Source: Diatrype stigma (Eukaryota > Ascomycota > Sordariomycetes > Xylariales > Diatrypaceae). From it: a DNA stretch of 64,000 bases. A program made the translations under genes and the position numbers. Shown here in pieces: positions 24,244 to 37,900 of the stretch. The DNA is taken from assembly GCA_022225965.2 (NCBI GenBank), contig JAKJXP020000016.1, positions 186,001 to 250,000 of the forward strand, given 5' to 3'. Numbering within the stretch: the stretch's first letter is position 1; each line of letters begins with the position of its first letter. The notes below the pieces were generated by a model. That model did not search any database and was not told where the DNA came from. It saw nothing but the letters and a program-made list of their open reading frames with translations.

Positions 24244-25169
24244 TTTAATATAAATTAGGAAACCTTTTTCGCAAAGGAGTTATATAATAATTAAGGCTTT
24301 ATTATTATCCTTTTGGATTAACGTTTTAAAAAACGTAAGGATTTTTTAATTTTCCTGGCTTTCCTGGATTTTTATAGCTATTATGGCTATTTCCTTTATT
24401 TTTAAAATAAAAGCATGGTTTAGATTTTCTTTTATAAGGATAGCCTTTACTTTAATAGCCCATATTTTATAATTCTTTATGCCCTTAAACAACGTAATGC
24501 GGCTTTAAAGATTAATTCCCATTATTATAAGTAATTATATAAAAAAAAATAACGATAAAATTAATCCTTTTTAAAATTTAAAAGCTTAAATTCTTTTAAT
24601 TCGAATAATATAAGTTGCGTATTTTTCTAACGGTTAAATAAAAAGTAACCGTAAAATAAATATCGGTAATAATTAAAAATGGTATAGCAATATAGGATAT
24701 TGCTTAATAAATAATTTCTATTTTTACAGATAATAAAAATAAAAAAATTCTGTTTTAAAATATGAAATTTAATTAATCAAGCTATTAAATGATTTAAGTT
24801 TCGTCTAGATCGGATAAGGTTTAATAAAGATACGGACGAATAATGGAATAAAAAAATCTGATATATCTGTAACAAAAATATTTAAATGGTAATTACTTTA
24901 TTATTTAACGAAAAGAATAAATAGGATAAATCGGTTTTAAAATCTAATTATCTTAATCGAAAGGATTTTAATAATATAGGAATTTCCCGATTCGAATAAG
25001 TATTAATCGAAATATAAATAAATGGGTTAAAGATAATCTTAATTATATTATATCTACTGTTTCCTTTAAGGTAACCTTTTTTAAGAAAAATATACTGGCT
25101 TTTATAAGCCGTATAAAGATCTTATAGATATATATTGCTTATTTGGACGTTACTCCGGGTCTTATAACC

Positions 25170-25561
25170 TATAAGATTATACGGTATATGGTTATATTAT
25201 ATTAAATAATACGGATGTAACAATAAAATAAATAAGCACTAAATAAAATTAAGCAAACGTATATAAAGGTAATTATTTAAATATAAAGTAATATTCGTAT
25301 ATATATATAAGTATGTATATATAAAGTCCCGACTTTTTATATATCAGCTAGGTGGCTATTATCCCTATTTATATATAAAGTATTTCCTAATGCGGTAATT
25401 GTTCTTATCCTTTTTATTATAATGGAAGTCCTTATTTCTTTTATCCCATACAGTAATTGCTTCCGGCAATATACCGTTCCCAGCAGTAATTCTGCTGTAT
25501 AAGTGCAACTCCTTTGTAGTTGCTTTGTTATACTGCCTTGCTGCATTCAGCAAATCCTACA
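25170..25561 (-). repeat. Copia-1 5' LTR
   Basis: 392 bp, beginning TGTAGGATTTGCTG in element orientation. Just inside it the minus strand reads TTATAAGACCCGGAGTAACG, a stretch shared with Copia-2 at the same place and therefore the probable primer-binding region. Confidence 0.88.
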
Positions 25562-26982
25562 TTAATTATTGATTCATTTTACAGGCATTCCAATCTTATA
25601 ATAAGCTTGGATATCCAGTCTTTTGCAAAACAGCTGTCAATCGGCCGAGAAATCGCCTCTTCAAAAATTGATCAGCCGTACAGACTGAACTACCGCCAAA
25701 CAATAACCAGTGACAACAGCATAGTGACTTCGAAACATGGCTTATCGGAGACTTCTTTTCACAAGGCATGGTCGAGTGGCAAGGGGTTTGACATTCAACT
25801 ATATAAGCTGAGTGGGAAGACGACGAAGCCGTCTTTTGTGCTTCAAATGATAGTCGGCAGGTCCTGTGTGATCAAAGTCCAACTGTGTAGGCCTCTTCTT
25901 GTTACTCCTTGGTCAATACCCTTCAGCATATCCACCCGAAACCTAGTTCGAGCCAATGCGCCGATCCTGGAGGCGTGCAGGAACGGAGATAGCAAATGGG
26001 TCAGGGAGCTTCTCAAGTCGAGAAAAGCAAGGCCAGATGACGTGACACCAGATAATGAAACACCCCTGAGTGTGAGTCCCGCAGCCATCCATTACTGAAC
26101 CGGAAAGCTTAGCTACTAAAGGTTGCAATCCAAAGAGGACGCGAAGAAGTTGTTCACCTCCTGCTCCAAGAAGGTGCTGATCCCAACCTTCCCAGTAGAA
26201 GGGCTCAAATGTAAGCGCTGAAAATAGTAGACATGATAGTCTCGAGGAATGCTAAAAGGCTAAATAGCTCCCCACTCCAACTTGGAATTGCCTATGAAAG
26301 GCCCTCTATCGTCCGTATGCTTGTTCAGCATCAAGCCGACATAGACTATAACTCGGCAGCGGGATGGTCTCTGCTTCATTACATGTTCGCAAGTGACAGA
26401 TCCATGACTAACTACGAGTACTTCTCAATTTTCGGTGGTTCACTCTTCTTCAACGACATCAAGGATTCAGAGGGCTGGACTGCGCTACACAGATGCGCAG
26501 CGTACGGAACAGCTGAAGATGTTTACTTCTTACACTCTGTAGGAGCGCCGGCATGTACTGATAGTTATGTCACGAATTGGGGCTGGACTCCAATCCACGT
26601 GGCAGCTTTGATGAACAATATGTCAACCCTGGAAGCACTCGTGACGTCGCAAGCGAACCAACAGATACATGGGGTACCCAGGGAGGACTTATCTTGTTTG
26701 AATTACATAGACTTCCACGGCTGGACTCCACTGCATCTCGCTATCGATAGGTGCGCAATAGACACGATGAAGTGGCTTCTCCGAAAAGGGGCTGATCCAC
26801 ATTGTACAACTTTCTGCACTGCAGGTTGGTTTCCTCCAGGTCACGAAGGAGAAACCTTTAGCGCAGCTAGTCTAGCACTTTTGTCGGGAGGTGTATGCTT
26901 GGAAGAATTTATCAAGACTTTGAGAGAGATAGGCTATGATATCACGACCGAAGGGGAAGATATCTATTGGGTTCCCGATTAG

Positions 26983-27108
26983 GCTTATAATAGATGAAAG
27001 AAGGGGGGTGAATATTTAATGATTCAAAGCAGAGGCATCGAATAATTTTCAGTCATTGTTTCCTTAGGTTAATGTACCAAGCACACTAATTCCCTGCAAC
27101 CAGCACCC
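26983..27108. other. Short spacer after the ankyrin gene
   Basis: Ordinary sequence between the ankyrin-gene stop and the repeat that begins near 27109; nothing is recognised. Confidence 0.5.
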
Positions 27109-27597
27109 TGAATCTCGTGGGCTGCCGTTGTGCAACTGCCACCAGATTGTGGTGGCGTTAGACATGTGTTTGGTTGCATCCAACATTAGCTACAAATAAT
27201 GGGTTGACCGTTGAGGTGAGCTTATATACAGAGATTGTAAGATAACCTTCGGCGCTCATATGCGTACGCCCCCTATTACAACTCCGGAGCATATTTCCCT
27301 GGCGTATGTTTGCCCAACCCATACTTACCTCCCTCAGCGGCTGTCATGTATTTGACCTCTTGATTCCACTTCCAACCCTTATTAATCCGTAGTATCCTTG
27401 TCGTAGCGGTGTAGATCGATTAGCCACAAAGTACCAGCCACTGCAACCTGCAATGAGTTGCGCCACGAAAAAACATTCCGGTAGGTTGTATTGCAGATTG
27501 CGCACTTCAGAGAAATCCCGAATGGATGCATTGAAGAGGTCGTAGCAGCAATTTCGTGGAAACGGCATTGCAGTGGTTGCCCTGCTTTGTCACCCTC
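27109..27597 (-). mobile_element. Degenerate hAT-like miniature element, copy 2
   Basis: Read from its right end on the minus strand it shares, in order, the parts of the element at 48007-48477: the terminal GGGTGACAAAGCAGGGCAACC (compare GGGTGTCAAGCAACGCAACC), the core ATCCATTCGGGATTT, GCGCAAC, and TGCAGTGGCTGG. At its left end AGATTGTGGTGGCGTT..TTGGTTGCA matches AAATTGCAGTGGCGTT..TGGTTGCA of copy 1. It contains no transposase frame. Boundaries are approximate and no target duplication is confirmed. Confidence 0.5.
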
Positions 27598-28051
27598 TAT
27601 GACACAATGCAACCGCAATACCACGCATACTGCATGACCCATGTTATGATGTTTGATGAAAGCTCCCGTGAAACCTACAGACCGGTCAGGCCACCAAGTG
27701 GAATGAAATCCAAGAACCATCGGGAACGGGAAGCCGATGATGTTATGTGGTAAAATGTATCACTCTCTTCGTGCCCCTACAGAGAAGCCTTCATATCATT
27801 TCTACAACATACCTATGATTAGAGCCCAACAGGACCTCAACGATTCCTACCGCGTATCCAACAAGGTCCCTTTCTCGAGACCACCTAGTCCACGGATCCG
27901 GATATACAATTTACAAATATGGGGTCATCACTGCCAAAGGATGGCCTTACCTTGTGGAGTACTGCCTTATCATCCAGCATAGAGTGCATAAGCGCGAGTC
28001 GTTGATAGGACATGAGCAGGTAAATTTTACCAGGAATTTACTGTAGTAATA
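27598..28051. other. Unique spacer left of the nested retroelements
   Basis: Short unrelated open frames only. Composition is ordinary up to about 28000 and becomes AT-rich at the first LTR. Confidence 0.5.
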
Positions 28052-28204
28052 TGTAATGTAAGGAAATTGTACTGGAAAGAAGGGGAAAGAAAAAGTAATA
28101 AAATCGGTATATGTAAGTATATAGGATCCAGCTATGAAGCTAAATGTAAGAGTTAGCTTATATACTGGAATGGATAGGATAACTAAGGTATTAGCCATCC
28201 AATA
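28052..28204. repeat. Outer element, left LTR
   Basis: Pairs with 44036-44189 in direct orientation; the differences are mainly transitions. It begins TGTAATGTAAGG. Confidence 0.68.
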
Positions 28205-28234
28205 CTGCTCCTTAAGCTATTCGGAAACGAAGGC

Positions 28235-28290
28235 ATCGCAAGCCATATTAACGTACGAAGCTATCGTAAGCCATATTAACGTACACCACT
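28235..28290 (+). repeat. 28-bp tandem duplication in outer-element internal DNA
   Basis: Two units share AAGCCATATTAACGTAC (28235-28262 and 28263-28290). Confidence 0.6.
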
Positions 28291-29057
28291 TATACGTATA
28301 TAAACGGGCTGTCCCTATGGCATACGTACGGCGTATATAAAACCCCCCTATTCTTCCATATACTCCCATTTCTTTTCCCGGTTTTATTCGTTTTTAATTA
28401 TTCGGGCATAATAACTTATTTTTTAAACCCTTTTCATCCTGGCTCCTTTTAGGCATTAATTTCCTTAATATCGATTCGTCGGCGAATTTAAGGCGATAGG
28501 TAATATATCGTAAAGATATAAGAGTCGTACGAGGTTTTGCTTTTTAAGTTAAGACCTTAACGAAAAAATAAAGTTATTAATAAGTTCCTTAGGCATATAC
28601 GGATAATAGCGCTATAATAACGCTAATTGCCTTATTACCGAATAAAATATATGCTTAATATAAAACCAAACGAAAATAATTATAAAAGTATAAAGCGTAT
28701 AAAATTAATACGTTTTTGTTGCAAAATTTGTTATAATAAATAAAAATCCGAACCGTTAAATATTTCGAAAAGGAATGGAACTTTATTTACGCTAATACAT
28801 AAGGATTTTTAAAAACGTATTTATTTTAAGGCTTTTATTATTTTAAGGATTTTTAAGAGTTAGTACTTAAAGCTTTTTAAACCTAGCTATATTAAAATTA
28901 TTAAAATTATTAAATTATTTGAATTATAGGTCGGAAATCGTTCGCGAATGCCGGCAATTATTATTCCGATAGGTAAAGATTTCTGCGCAGCCCGTAGAAA
29001 AAAGCTGGCAGTTTATAAATACCGGCAAGTAATTAACGCGCTTAATAAAGCTATAAC

Positions 29058-29384
29058 TGTTATACGGAGACATTTCGGACCAATAATAACTGCAGTTATC
29101 ACCAATTGCAGGATGTATTAAAATGCATCTTATTCTTTGTTACAGGAAGTATTAAAATGCATTCCTGCTTAATATAGCCATTAAGGTTATAACAGCGAAA
29201 GCCGCAAAAGCTGGAAATAAAGGATACGTATTAATACGTATTTGTAAATTGTTATATATAAATATTCCGTCGAATTCCCTTCGACGTCTCCTAAATCTTG
29301 GCTTTTTAATACGCTTCTTAAGACTATATAAAATTATAAGCTAATTTGTTTTATACGTTTTAAGCCTTATAAGCCCTTATTATA
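29058..29384 (+). repeat. Gypsy-1 5' LTR
   Basis: 327 bp, beginning TGTTATACGGAGACATTTCGG. It is the less mutated copy; its partner begins TATTATATAAAAGCATTTCG. Both contain ATTCCGTCGAATTCCCTTCG. Confidence 0.88.
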
Positions 29385-32300
29385 ATATAATTTTATACCT
29401 TTTCCAAGATATATATATATTTATATTTTTATTAATACAAATCATTATATCTTAAGCCTTAAACGTTACGTTTTTAATAAAACTTGGTATTTCGTTTTTT
29501 ATTAAAGGTATAATTATCCTTATAATAATCCTTTAATTTAAAGATCCTATCGCTAATTAACCGAAAAATAAGGTAAGCATTTTTATTATTAAGAATTAAA
29601 AAACTTAATTATTCGTAATTGCTAAGAAAAAGACCTTATTTATTTAGTCATTTAAATAAGCCTTTAATATTATTCCATTTTTTGCTAATAATAAGGTCGC
29701 ATTTAAGGAATCCTATTTATAAACCTTTGCATTTTCTAAGGTTTAGGCGGAAACCTTTAATATTAAATCCGAAAATTCTAAGGAAAAATATGAATTTAAA
29801 GAAAAAAACGAAAAAAAAAAGAAAAACGAAAATAATTCTGAAATAAAGAAAGTTTTTACTTATTCATTTTAAAAGGCATATTTATCCGGTACCGATCTTA
29901 TAATTATCCGGAAGCCGGTTATAAATAATCAATTATAGGCTAATTTTAATACTTTTCTAAGCATTACAAATAAATTTCAAATATTCCAAAACCTTAATAC
30001 GAATCATTATACGTTTTTTATTAACTAAATACAAAACTAATAAAAAATCCTATTATTAAACGTATTTTTTTTTTCTTATTATTTCTTATCTTTTAAATTA
30101 TTTCCTTTAATAAGAACTTATTTTAAAATTAATCGATAAGTTGGGGTTATTACATAAAAGAAATCCTTTTTTTATTAGATTTTTAATTAAACTTATTATT
30201 TTTATTTAATTTATAACGCCCGTTATGTTTATTTTTTTTACGAATAATACGGCGTTTATTTTATATAAGCCATTTATTTATAATATAATTATAAGCAAAT
30301 CCGAAAACGAACTTTTAATGTTTTAAATTAACGTTTATAATTTTTCGAAATAGCTGATTATATTTTATTACGATATCGGCTAAATTTATTATAACTTAAT
30401 TACGTTTATTTATTAAATTAGAAACCGCAATTAATTCATTATTAAAAATATCGAAAAATAATATAACATTATGGCAAAAAACTATCGTTGGATTTTTTAA
30501 TTTTATCGTAAAGGTTATTATATTATCGAAAAACAAATCGCTAGGTTTTGAAGTGAAATAATTAAAGCTAATTATTAGTTTTTCTAAATAATTTAAGAAA
30601 TTATCCTTAAGTTCGTTCGAAATAACGAAGCTCGTTAAAAGGCCATTACGCGTTTCGAATAAATCGCCGATAATTATTATTAAGCATTACTTAAAATCGA
30701 AAAATGCATGTTTAAAATTTAAGCGTTTAAATTAAACGTAAACGAATAGGCAACTTAAAAAAAAAGCCAAATTAATAACTTTTTTGTCCGAAAATATTTC
30801 GATCCGGCTAATATTAATCGAAAAATACGCCGGCAAATCGAAAAACTTCGGTTTTATATTTAAAACGCATTAGCAAAATTTTAACGACAGCTTAAATTTA
30901 ATCCTTATGCCGTTATCGATATAAATTTTATTTTGTAACAAATTAAATAACGTATTATAATACGTTTATTTTTTAATCGTTTCGTTAATTAACCCTTTTC
31001 GTTTCGAATTCTTAGCATTCCAAAAATCGAAGTTTCCGTATTAAAATATTTTAGCTTTAAAGCTAAAATTAAAAGCTCCTTTATTAATAAAGCACTTTAA
31101 ATAGCCCAAACCAAAAAAACGGCATAAGGTATTCGTTAATAATTCGATACGTCGAAGGGATTATTTTTTATGTTTGGCGGAAACGGATTCGGAAAAATAC
31201 CATTGCCGCCTTTTTGAAATCCAAACGTATTAGGCGATTTAAATTTTAACCCTAATAATAATAATGATAAATCGAACGATTAAAAAAAACCATTGCCGCC
31301 GCTTCGAAAAAAACCTTTCCGAAGGTTTTTACGACGACCCCCGAATAAGCCTGAATTAAGAAAATGGCAAAATAAGCTTGTTTTAGCCCTAAAAAAATTC
31401 GGTTGCTCCGTTTCCGTTATAATTAATCCGATTTAACTTAATAAGCCTTAAATTTATAATGGGAAAAACTTGTTTAAATTTAAACCTTAATGGATTAAAA
31501 TGGAATTATATTTTAAGATATATACGGAAAGTGTTCTTTAGGATTATTACCATATTAATTAAATTAAATCGTTGCTTATAAATAAAGCCCAAATTTGGCA
31601 TTAATAACATTTTAATCAAATTAAACGAATAAAATTAACGAACCGTTAAAATAATTACGTTATAATTATTACGAAACGGTTTAAAAACCCCTTAAAAAAG
31701 TATCGGAACGTTAAGAAAATAAAAAGCCTTATTTACGAAAAAATACGGTTTAATATTTTACCGAATTTTTCGATTTTAACGAAATGGTTTAATAATTTGG
31801 AATTATATTTTAAAATTACATTTCTTAAATCTTATCCGATAAAGTTATCCGTTTAATATATTTACGGCAAAATACGATGCTTAAATCGAACGAAAACTTT
31901 TTTATTGCTATTTAAGAAGCAAAATAGATTTATAAAAATATGTTATTTAATTTAGGTATTTCGTTAAGAAAAAAAAGGCCCGATTCGATTTTGGAATATT
32001 CGAAATCGGGCCAAAATTATTAAGGCAAGGAAATCCGTTTTATTTCCGGCCAAAGTTGATCCTTAAAAAGCCAGCCTAAAAACCAATAAAAAATAAAAGC
32101 GAAGCCTAAATTCGATTTTAAAAATAAAAAATGGCTTAATATTATAGCCGCATTAAAAGGTATCAAATAAAAAAATATCGATTAATATAAAAAAAATAAG
32201 GTTTCTTATTAAAAATATGGTCGCAATAATTATTATATTTTCACTTATTTTATAAAAAAAAATGTTAAAAACAAAGATTTACTTAATTTACCGGAAAAAA

Positions 32301-34817
32301 TTTCTTTTATTAAGCATAAACGAAATAACGATACGTTAATATTAAATAACGAAAAAAACTTAAAATCGATGCTGCCTTTAAAAAGTCCGATTATCCGCAT
32401 TTCGTAATCGAATTTAACGATTTCGATTCGGATTTTTAAAAGGCCCTTATTTCGTATCGCATAAAATTTTATGGCCGATAAATAATCCTTTTATAAAACT
32501 TTTTGCGATTAAAAAATAATTTAACGACGACGATTCGGCAATAATAAATAAACAATTCAATAAAAGTAATAATAAAGAATGGAAATAATTTTATTCTTTT
32601 ACTTTTTCCGGTATTAAAAAAAAGGTACGATTTAAATTTAAATCCGGCTTTAAATTTTTAATTAAGGTAACATTAATTTATAATTATTCCGAACATTTTA
32701 TTAAAATATTTCTTAATAATGGCTGCTTTATATCGGTTATATTATTTTTTAAATGCCGATAATAAAAGTTGCTTATTTTTAAACGAAATAAAGTTAGGAA
32801 AATAATGTTTTTCGATGCTACTTATATAAAAAATGCCGGACGATATTACATTAATGCCTTAATTTTCCGATATTAAAAGAATTATTTTTTCCGTTTAAAT
32901 TTTAAATTAAGCAATATAAACGATAAATATAAAATTATTCTTTTCCATTAATGGTTAAAAATGCATTAACTTATTAATTTCTTTAATAATTCCGATAAAA
33001 TTACGTTTTCTTTTAAGTTTTATCGTAAGAATTATATTAATTATGCCGTTATTAATTAAATTATTAATTTATTAAATAATAAAAAACTAAATCCGTTAAA
33101 AAAATATCCGAAACGTTTAAAGAATTTATATTTATTATAATAAAAAAAGTAAACTAAAAATTCCTTAATTATAAGCCATGAAATTACGCCATTAATTTAT
33201 AAAAAAAAGGATATTTTTATAAAAACCTTTTTATGTAATGAATAAAAAAGAATTTAACCTATTTAAATCCTAATTAAAAAACATGCTTAATATGGGCCGA
33301 ATCCGAAAGTTAACTTTTTTCTTATGCTTTTATTTTTATGTTTATTCCAAAACTTAACCCTAATAATCCTTTAAGATCCGTTATCGATTATTAAGGCCTA
33401 AACGTTATTATTATTTTTATTCGTTATTTAATCCTATTTATTAACGAAATGTAAGTTTAATTTTATATCGCTAAATAATTTATTAAAATTAACTTAAAAG
33501 CGGGCTTTAATTTAATTAGAATTAAAAAAGGCGATAAATAAAAAATAACATTTAAATGCAAATATGTATTATTCGAATATATAATAATGCTTTTCGGTTT
33601 TATTAATATACCAATTATTTTTTAAGCCATAATAAATAATATTTTTAAAAACCTTATCGATACCGGTTTAATGATATATATCGATAATTTATATATTTAT
33701 GTTAAAATTAAGAAATAACATAATAAATTAATTAAGGAAATTTTATGCAAATTAATTAAATACCATTTCGTTATTGCTTTTTATAAATGCAAATAAGCAA
33801 TATACGAAATCGAATATTTTAGCTATATTATTAATCGTAAAGGCATTTTTATAGCCCAAAACAAAATAAAATGCATTAATCAATAAGAACCTTTTAAAAC
33901 CTTTAAGAAGTTTTAATAATTTATTAATTTTATAAATTTTTATCGTCGCTTTATTAAGAACTTTTTTAATATCGCCAGATTTATTATTAACGCTAATAAA
34001 AGGATCTTAAATTATGGAAATGAATTAATAAAATAAATTACGTTTTTTATAATCTTAAATATAAGTTTATTTAAGTATTTATTTTAATTTATTTCGATCT
34101 CGAAAAGCAAGTTTATATAAAAACAAATGCTTTTAATTTCGCAATTGGCGCAATAATGTCTTAAAAAAACGATAAAAAAAGATTCCAATTAGTTGCCTTT
34201 TATTCGCAAAAGTTTATGCCGGCAAAAATGAATTACGAGATTCATAATAAAGAATTGCTAATAATTATCGATTTTTTCGACAAATAAAAATAATATTTCG
34301 AAAAAGCTAAATATCGTATTAAAGTTTTTTTAAACCATTAAAACCTCGCTTATTTTATTATAACCAAAATGCTAAATAAATAATAAGCAAAATAAGCTTA
34401 ATAACTGTTTTTGTATTGGTTTATTATTAATTACCGACCCAATAGGTAAAATAAAAAGGCCAATATTTCTTTTTAATTAAATCAATATCGGCCTAAAAAG
34501 GGGAAAGCTAAAAATTAGCCAATTACGTCGGTTTTGCAAAAAAAACATTTTTCGTATTTTATAAGACTTACGTTTATGGCTTTAGCTTTAATTATTTTGA
34601 CTTCGGAAAGATTATATAACGTTTCGACGCCCAAATAGCATTCCGAATTTATAAACAAAATTAAATCCTTAATTAAAAAGAACCTTATATACATGGAAAA
34701 AATAATATTACCAAATAAAAACATTAAAATTAAAAACGAATTGTTATATCGCAAGGAAAAACTTTAAATTCCTTTTGAATTCCAATAAAAGGTTATGAAA
34801 TCCGAATATAATACCTT

Positions 34818-34973
34818 TGTTACGGCTGCAAATAAATATAAAATCGAGGAGATATAATTATTATTATACGAAAAAAAAAAGTTTAAGTTAAAAAGAACAA
34901 AACGTCCCTTTATATATAACGATATAAAACCGAACCGGTAATTATATATTTAATACCGTAATAATAAGTCCCT
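34818..34973 (-). repeat. Gypsy-2 3' LTR
   Basis: 156 bp; on the + strand it starts TGTTACGG and ends CCGTAATA. These are RIP-altered forms of the TGTCACGG and CCGTGACA ends seen intact in the solo LTR at 24093-24243. Confidence 0.85.
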
Positions 34974-37900
34974 TTTTTTAGGTAATTGTTTTTAATTACC
35001 TTTTAAAATTAATCTTTTAAATTATTAAACGACGGAAAGGTAATGTTTTAATTATAATTTTGTATTAATTCAAAATTTATTTAATAGCGTTAAGCCGAAT
35101 GCGAAAAAAAAACATCTACCCCGGATAGCGTATATTTTAATAAGCTATTTGGTTCCGTATTTTTTGTTAATTCGAAATATTAAGCCGGATTTGGAAATAA
35201 ATACTTATTCCGAATAACGTATTATTATAATAATTATGTATTTATGTATTTAATTATTAATTATAAGGCTTCGCGTTTAAAATATAAATACGTTAATATT
35301 TTTTTTTTTTATAATTTTGTTTTTTTTAAGGCTTGTCGAATCGTAATTATTCCGTTATTTCTTTTTTTTCCGACCGATTAATATTCGCGTTCGTTTCGCC
35401 GTTTCGTTTGCCTTTCGTTTATTTACTTATTTATCGATATTATTATTGCGCCGACGTTATGTTTCGTCGTTTTTATATCGTTTTCGTTTCGCTTTTTTTG
35501 GCGAAATCGCCATATATAAAGTACTTTCGGTATATCATAAAATATTTCGATCCGGTTAACGGCGAAATGCCGGCATTCGCGTACGAATAAACGAACGCGG
35601 CAAACGTAATGTATTTCCTATACGTCGATTATAAGGATTCTTGTAAATTCGTAAATTTAATCGGCGTTTTAATAACGTTTTATAAATAACGTAAGGTTTA
35701 TTTATTAATGGTTTTATATTTAAGCGTCGTTTGAAATATAAAGCGATTAAACGGATTTGTTTATTTTTTTGCATTAAGCCGATTATTTTTTCGGCATTAT
35801 TTAAAACGACGACGATAATAATAATAATCCGCTTTTAAATTCCGAAAATAAATTCGTTCGAATTTATTTAAAAAATATCCGGATTATTGTTATTACGGTT
35901 ATATTTTGCGTTTATATTGCTTTTAAATAACCGAAAAAGCTTATCGTATTATTATCGATAAAACCGGCGCCAAAAAAAAGCAAATATGTTTTATTTTTTA
36001 ATCGTTTAATGCCGTACCGATATTAAATTAACCGTAAAACGCTTAGGTCTTAAATACGTATATCGCTTAAGTTACCGTATGCCGTATTTTAATGCAAATA
36101 TAAAACCCCGCTTTCCGCGTTTACGACGTAAATATTTCGTTTCGTATTCGTTTCGTTTTTAATTGGTTAACGAAAAAATAATAAAACAACGATACCTAAA
36201 CGGCTTAAAAGGTTATTATCGAATCGCATTTGGGTTTTAGCGACGCCGGCTAATAAATTTAAACGATCGCTAAACGCGCCTTTTATTAAAAAATAAAACA
36301 AATTTTAATTACAAAATTCGGCCGTAATTGGGCGAACGACGATATAACGACGTTTCCGTTCGATTTCGTCGCTTATTAGGCAATAATTCGTTTTTGTTTT
36401 TGCCGGTTTTTATTTGCGGTAATATATTGGATTACGTTTTATTAATATTTTAACGTTAATTTATGGCTAATTAATTATTATTTCGGTTTTATTTCGGTTT
36501 TCGTAACCTGGTTTTAGCCTTTTAATTGCGGTTTTTCTTATTGTTTTTATTTTGTTTTATTAATATAAATCGCCTTATAATTTATTAAGGTTTTTGGACC
36601 AATATAAATAAAAACCTTCTTTTTTTTATTTATTTATTTTAAAATTTTATTAATTATAACTTAAAGCCGCGGTTTTTTCGGGCCATATTTATCAATTTAA
36701 AGGGCCCGATTTAATGGGATTTTTTTTATAAAAGTTTATTATATTACCGTCGCATTCCTGGAAATTTCGGACCGGTTCCTAAATAAGCCGATATAAGGCC
36801 GGCCATTTTATTTAATATTATAATCCTATTCGTATATACCGAAAGTTAAGGATTTTATTAAAATATTATTTCTTATTTTTTATTTTTTTATTTTGCGGTA
36901 TTATAACGCCCTCGATTCGCCGGTTTAGTTTTTCGTTAATAGCTTTTTGGCCGAAAAAGCCTTATTAATGCCGTTAAATTAATAAAATATGAAAAACGAA
37001 AAGAATTCGGAAATGGTTAGGTATTTAAATGGTTACGGCCCGTTTATACGTTTTCGTAATAAAAAAAGGGCTTATTTATTTGTTATTTAACTTTTTTATG
37101 GGTCGCTTTATTTTAATATTCTTAGTATTAACCTAAATTTAATTTTTTATTTCGAATATATCGGCATTAATTCGATACCGATTTGCATTTTTAGCCTAAC
37201 GTTTTTGGAATTTTATTATAAAAGACTTAATTATTATTAGGATTCTTTCGATTTTATTAATTACGGTCGTAACGTTATGGAATTTTTATTAACGAATTAA
37301 TGTTTTAAAGGCGATAATAAAGCGATTCGATTCGGTATTTATTTCTAAATAAAAGCCGTAATTAACGAAAAAAGGTAATATATTAATTGTTTCCGAAACG
37401 GCATTATTTTCGGCGAATTCCGTTAATAGGAACCAATTAATTTAATCGTTTTAATAAAAGAAGCAATAAAAGCGGAAATATTATTCCATAACGTTATTAA
37501 TAATTTCCGTTTATTTATCGAATTCGGAATAATGTATTAACGAATAACATAAATTAATGCTTAATTAATAATTAAGCTTATTTTAAAACGTAAAAACGAA
37601 TTATATATCCTTATTAAATATAATCGTATTAAGAATTCCGTAAAATTTATAAATCTGCATTACGAAAGCATTTTCGAAAGTTTCAGTTTTCGTATTAAAA
37701 ATGGGTATATAATGGCGTATTTTCGTTAATTTATTAATTACGATTAAGACGTATTCGTATATAATGCCGTTGCGGATATAAAAAAAAATAATTTTATATA
37801 ATTAATAAAAATATCGAATTAAAAACGAAACGAAATCGGCAAGGAATTAAAAAATTTAATAGCTAAGTTATGGAAATTCTTAATTCGTTTATAAAAATAA

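Larger units (their letters stand above)
18923..25561 (-). mobile_element. Copia-1, full-length LTR retrotransposon, RIP-mutated
   Basis: Two 392-bp LTRs (18923-19314 and 25170-25561) flank a Copia-order pol on the minus strand. From high to low coordinates the parts are: gag (near 24144-23890), a damaged zinc knuckle (CNHCKIQGHQEKDYY, near 23680), the protease region (23424-23116), integrase (about 22776-21490), reverse transcriptase (HINDLLIISPSE near 20740, in the place of YVDDLL) and RNase H (20089-19757, including KYINITYYFNKE and LADFLIKP). A purine tract (AAAGGGGGA on the minus strand) abuts the 3' LTR. The host repeat is TTAGT at 18918-18922 and TTAAT at 25562-25566, one G-to-A apart. 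Many stops make pol non-functional. A solo LTR of another family interrupts its gag. Confidence 0.9.
18437..26982 (+). pseudogene. Ankyrin-repeat protein with STAND-type fungal N-terminal domain, split by Copia-1
   Basis: The first coding part, 18437 to 18922, begins MDPLTVSSSIIAIISFALEL, the helical domain found at the N-terminus of fungal STAND and ankyrin proteins. It continues as amphipathic helices to about residue 150. A 6.6-kb Copia element follows. The frame resumes at 25562 and reads to 26071, then 26122-26210 and 26259-26982, joined by tidy introns (26072-26121 GTGAGT..AAAG; 26211-26258 GTAAGC..AAAG). The last two exons carry ankyrin repeats: VAIQRGREEVVHLLLQEGAD, SEGWTALHRCAAYG, NWGWTPIHVAALMNN and FHGWTPLHLAIDRC. 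The TAG is at 26980-26982. Such proteins are associated with fungal self/non-self recognition. The join across the insertion is uncertain: the pre-insertion sequence does not give one obvious in-frame intron. The downstream exons have no stops, so the break may be recent or the 3' part may have been under selection. Confidence 0.8.

Noticed and set aside
18870..25600. Copia-1 sitting in a native intron between GTGAGT (18910) and TTTTACAG (25574-25585)
   Set aside because: Without the element and one target copy the intron would be only about 29 nt, and the resulting phase leads to a stop; the native border is therefore left open.
29619..29846. Lys-rich plus-strand frame in Gypsy-1
   Set aside because: Chance opening in AT-rich RIP DNA; no gag motif can be recognised there.
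35333..35774. Open frames inside Gypsy-2 (plus 35333-35590, minus 35774-35556)
   Set aside because: No retroelement or host motif; fragments left in a heavily RIP-mutated interior.
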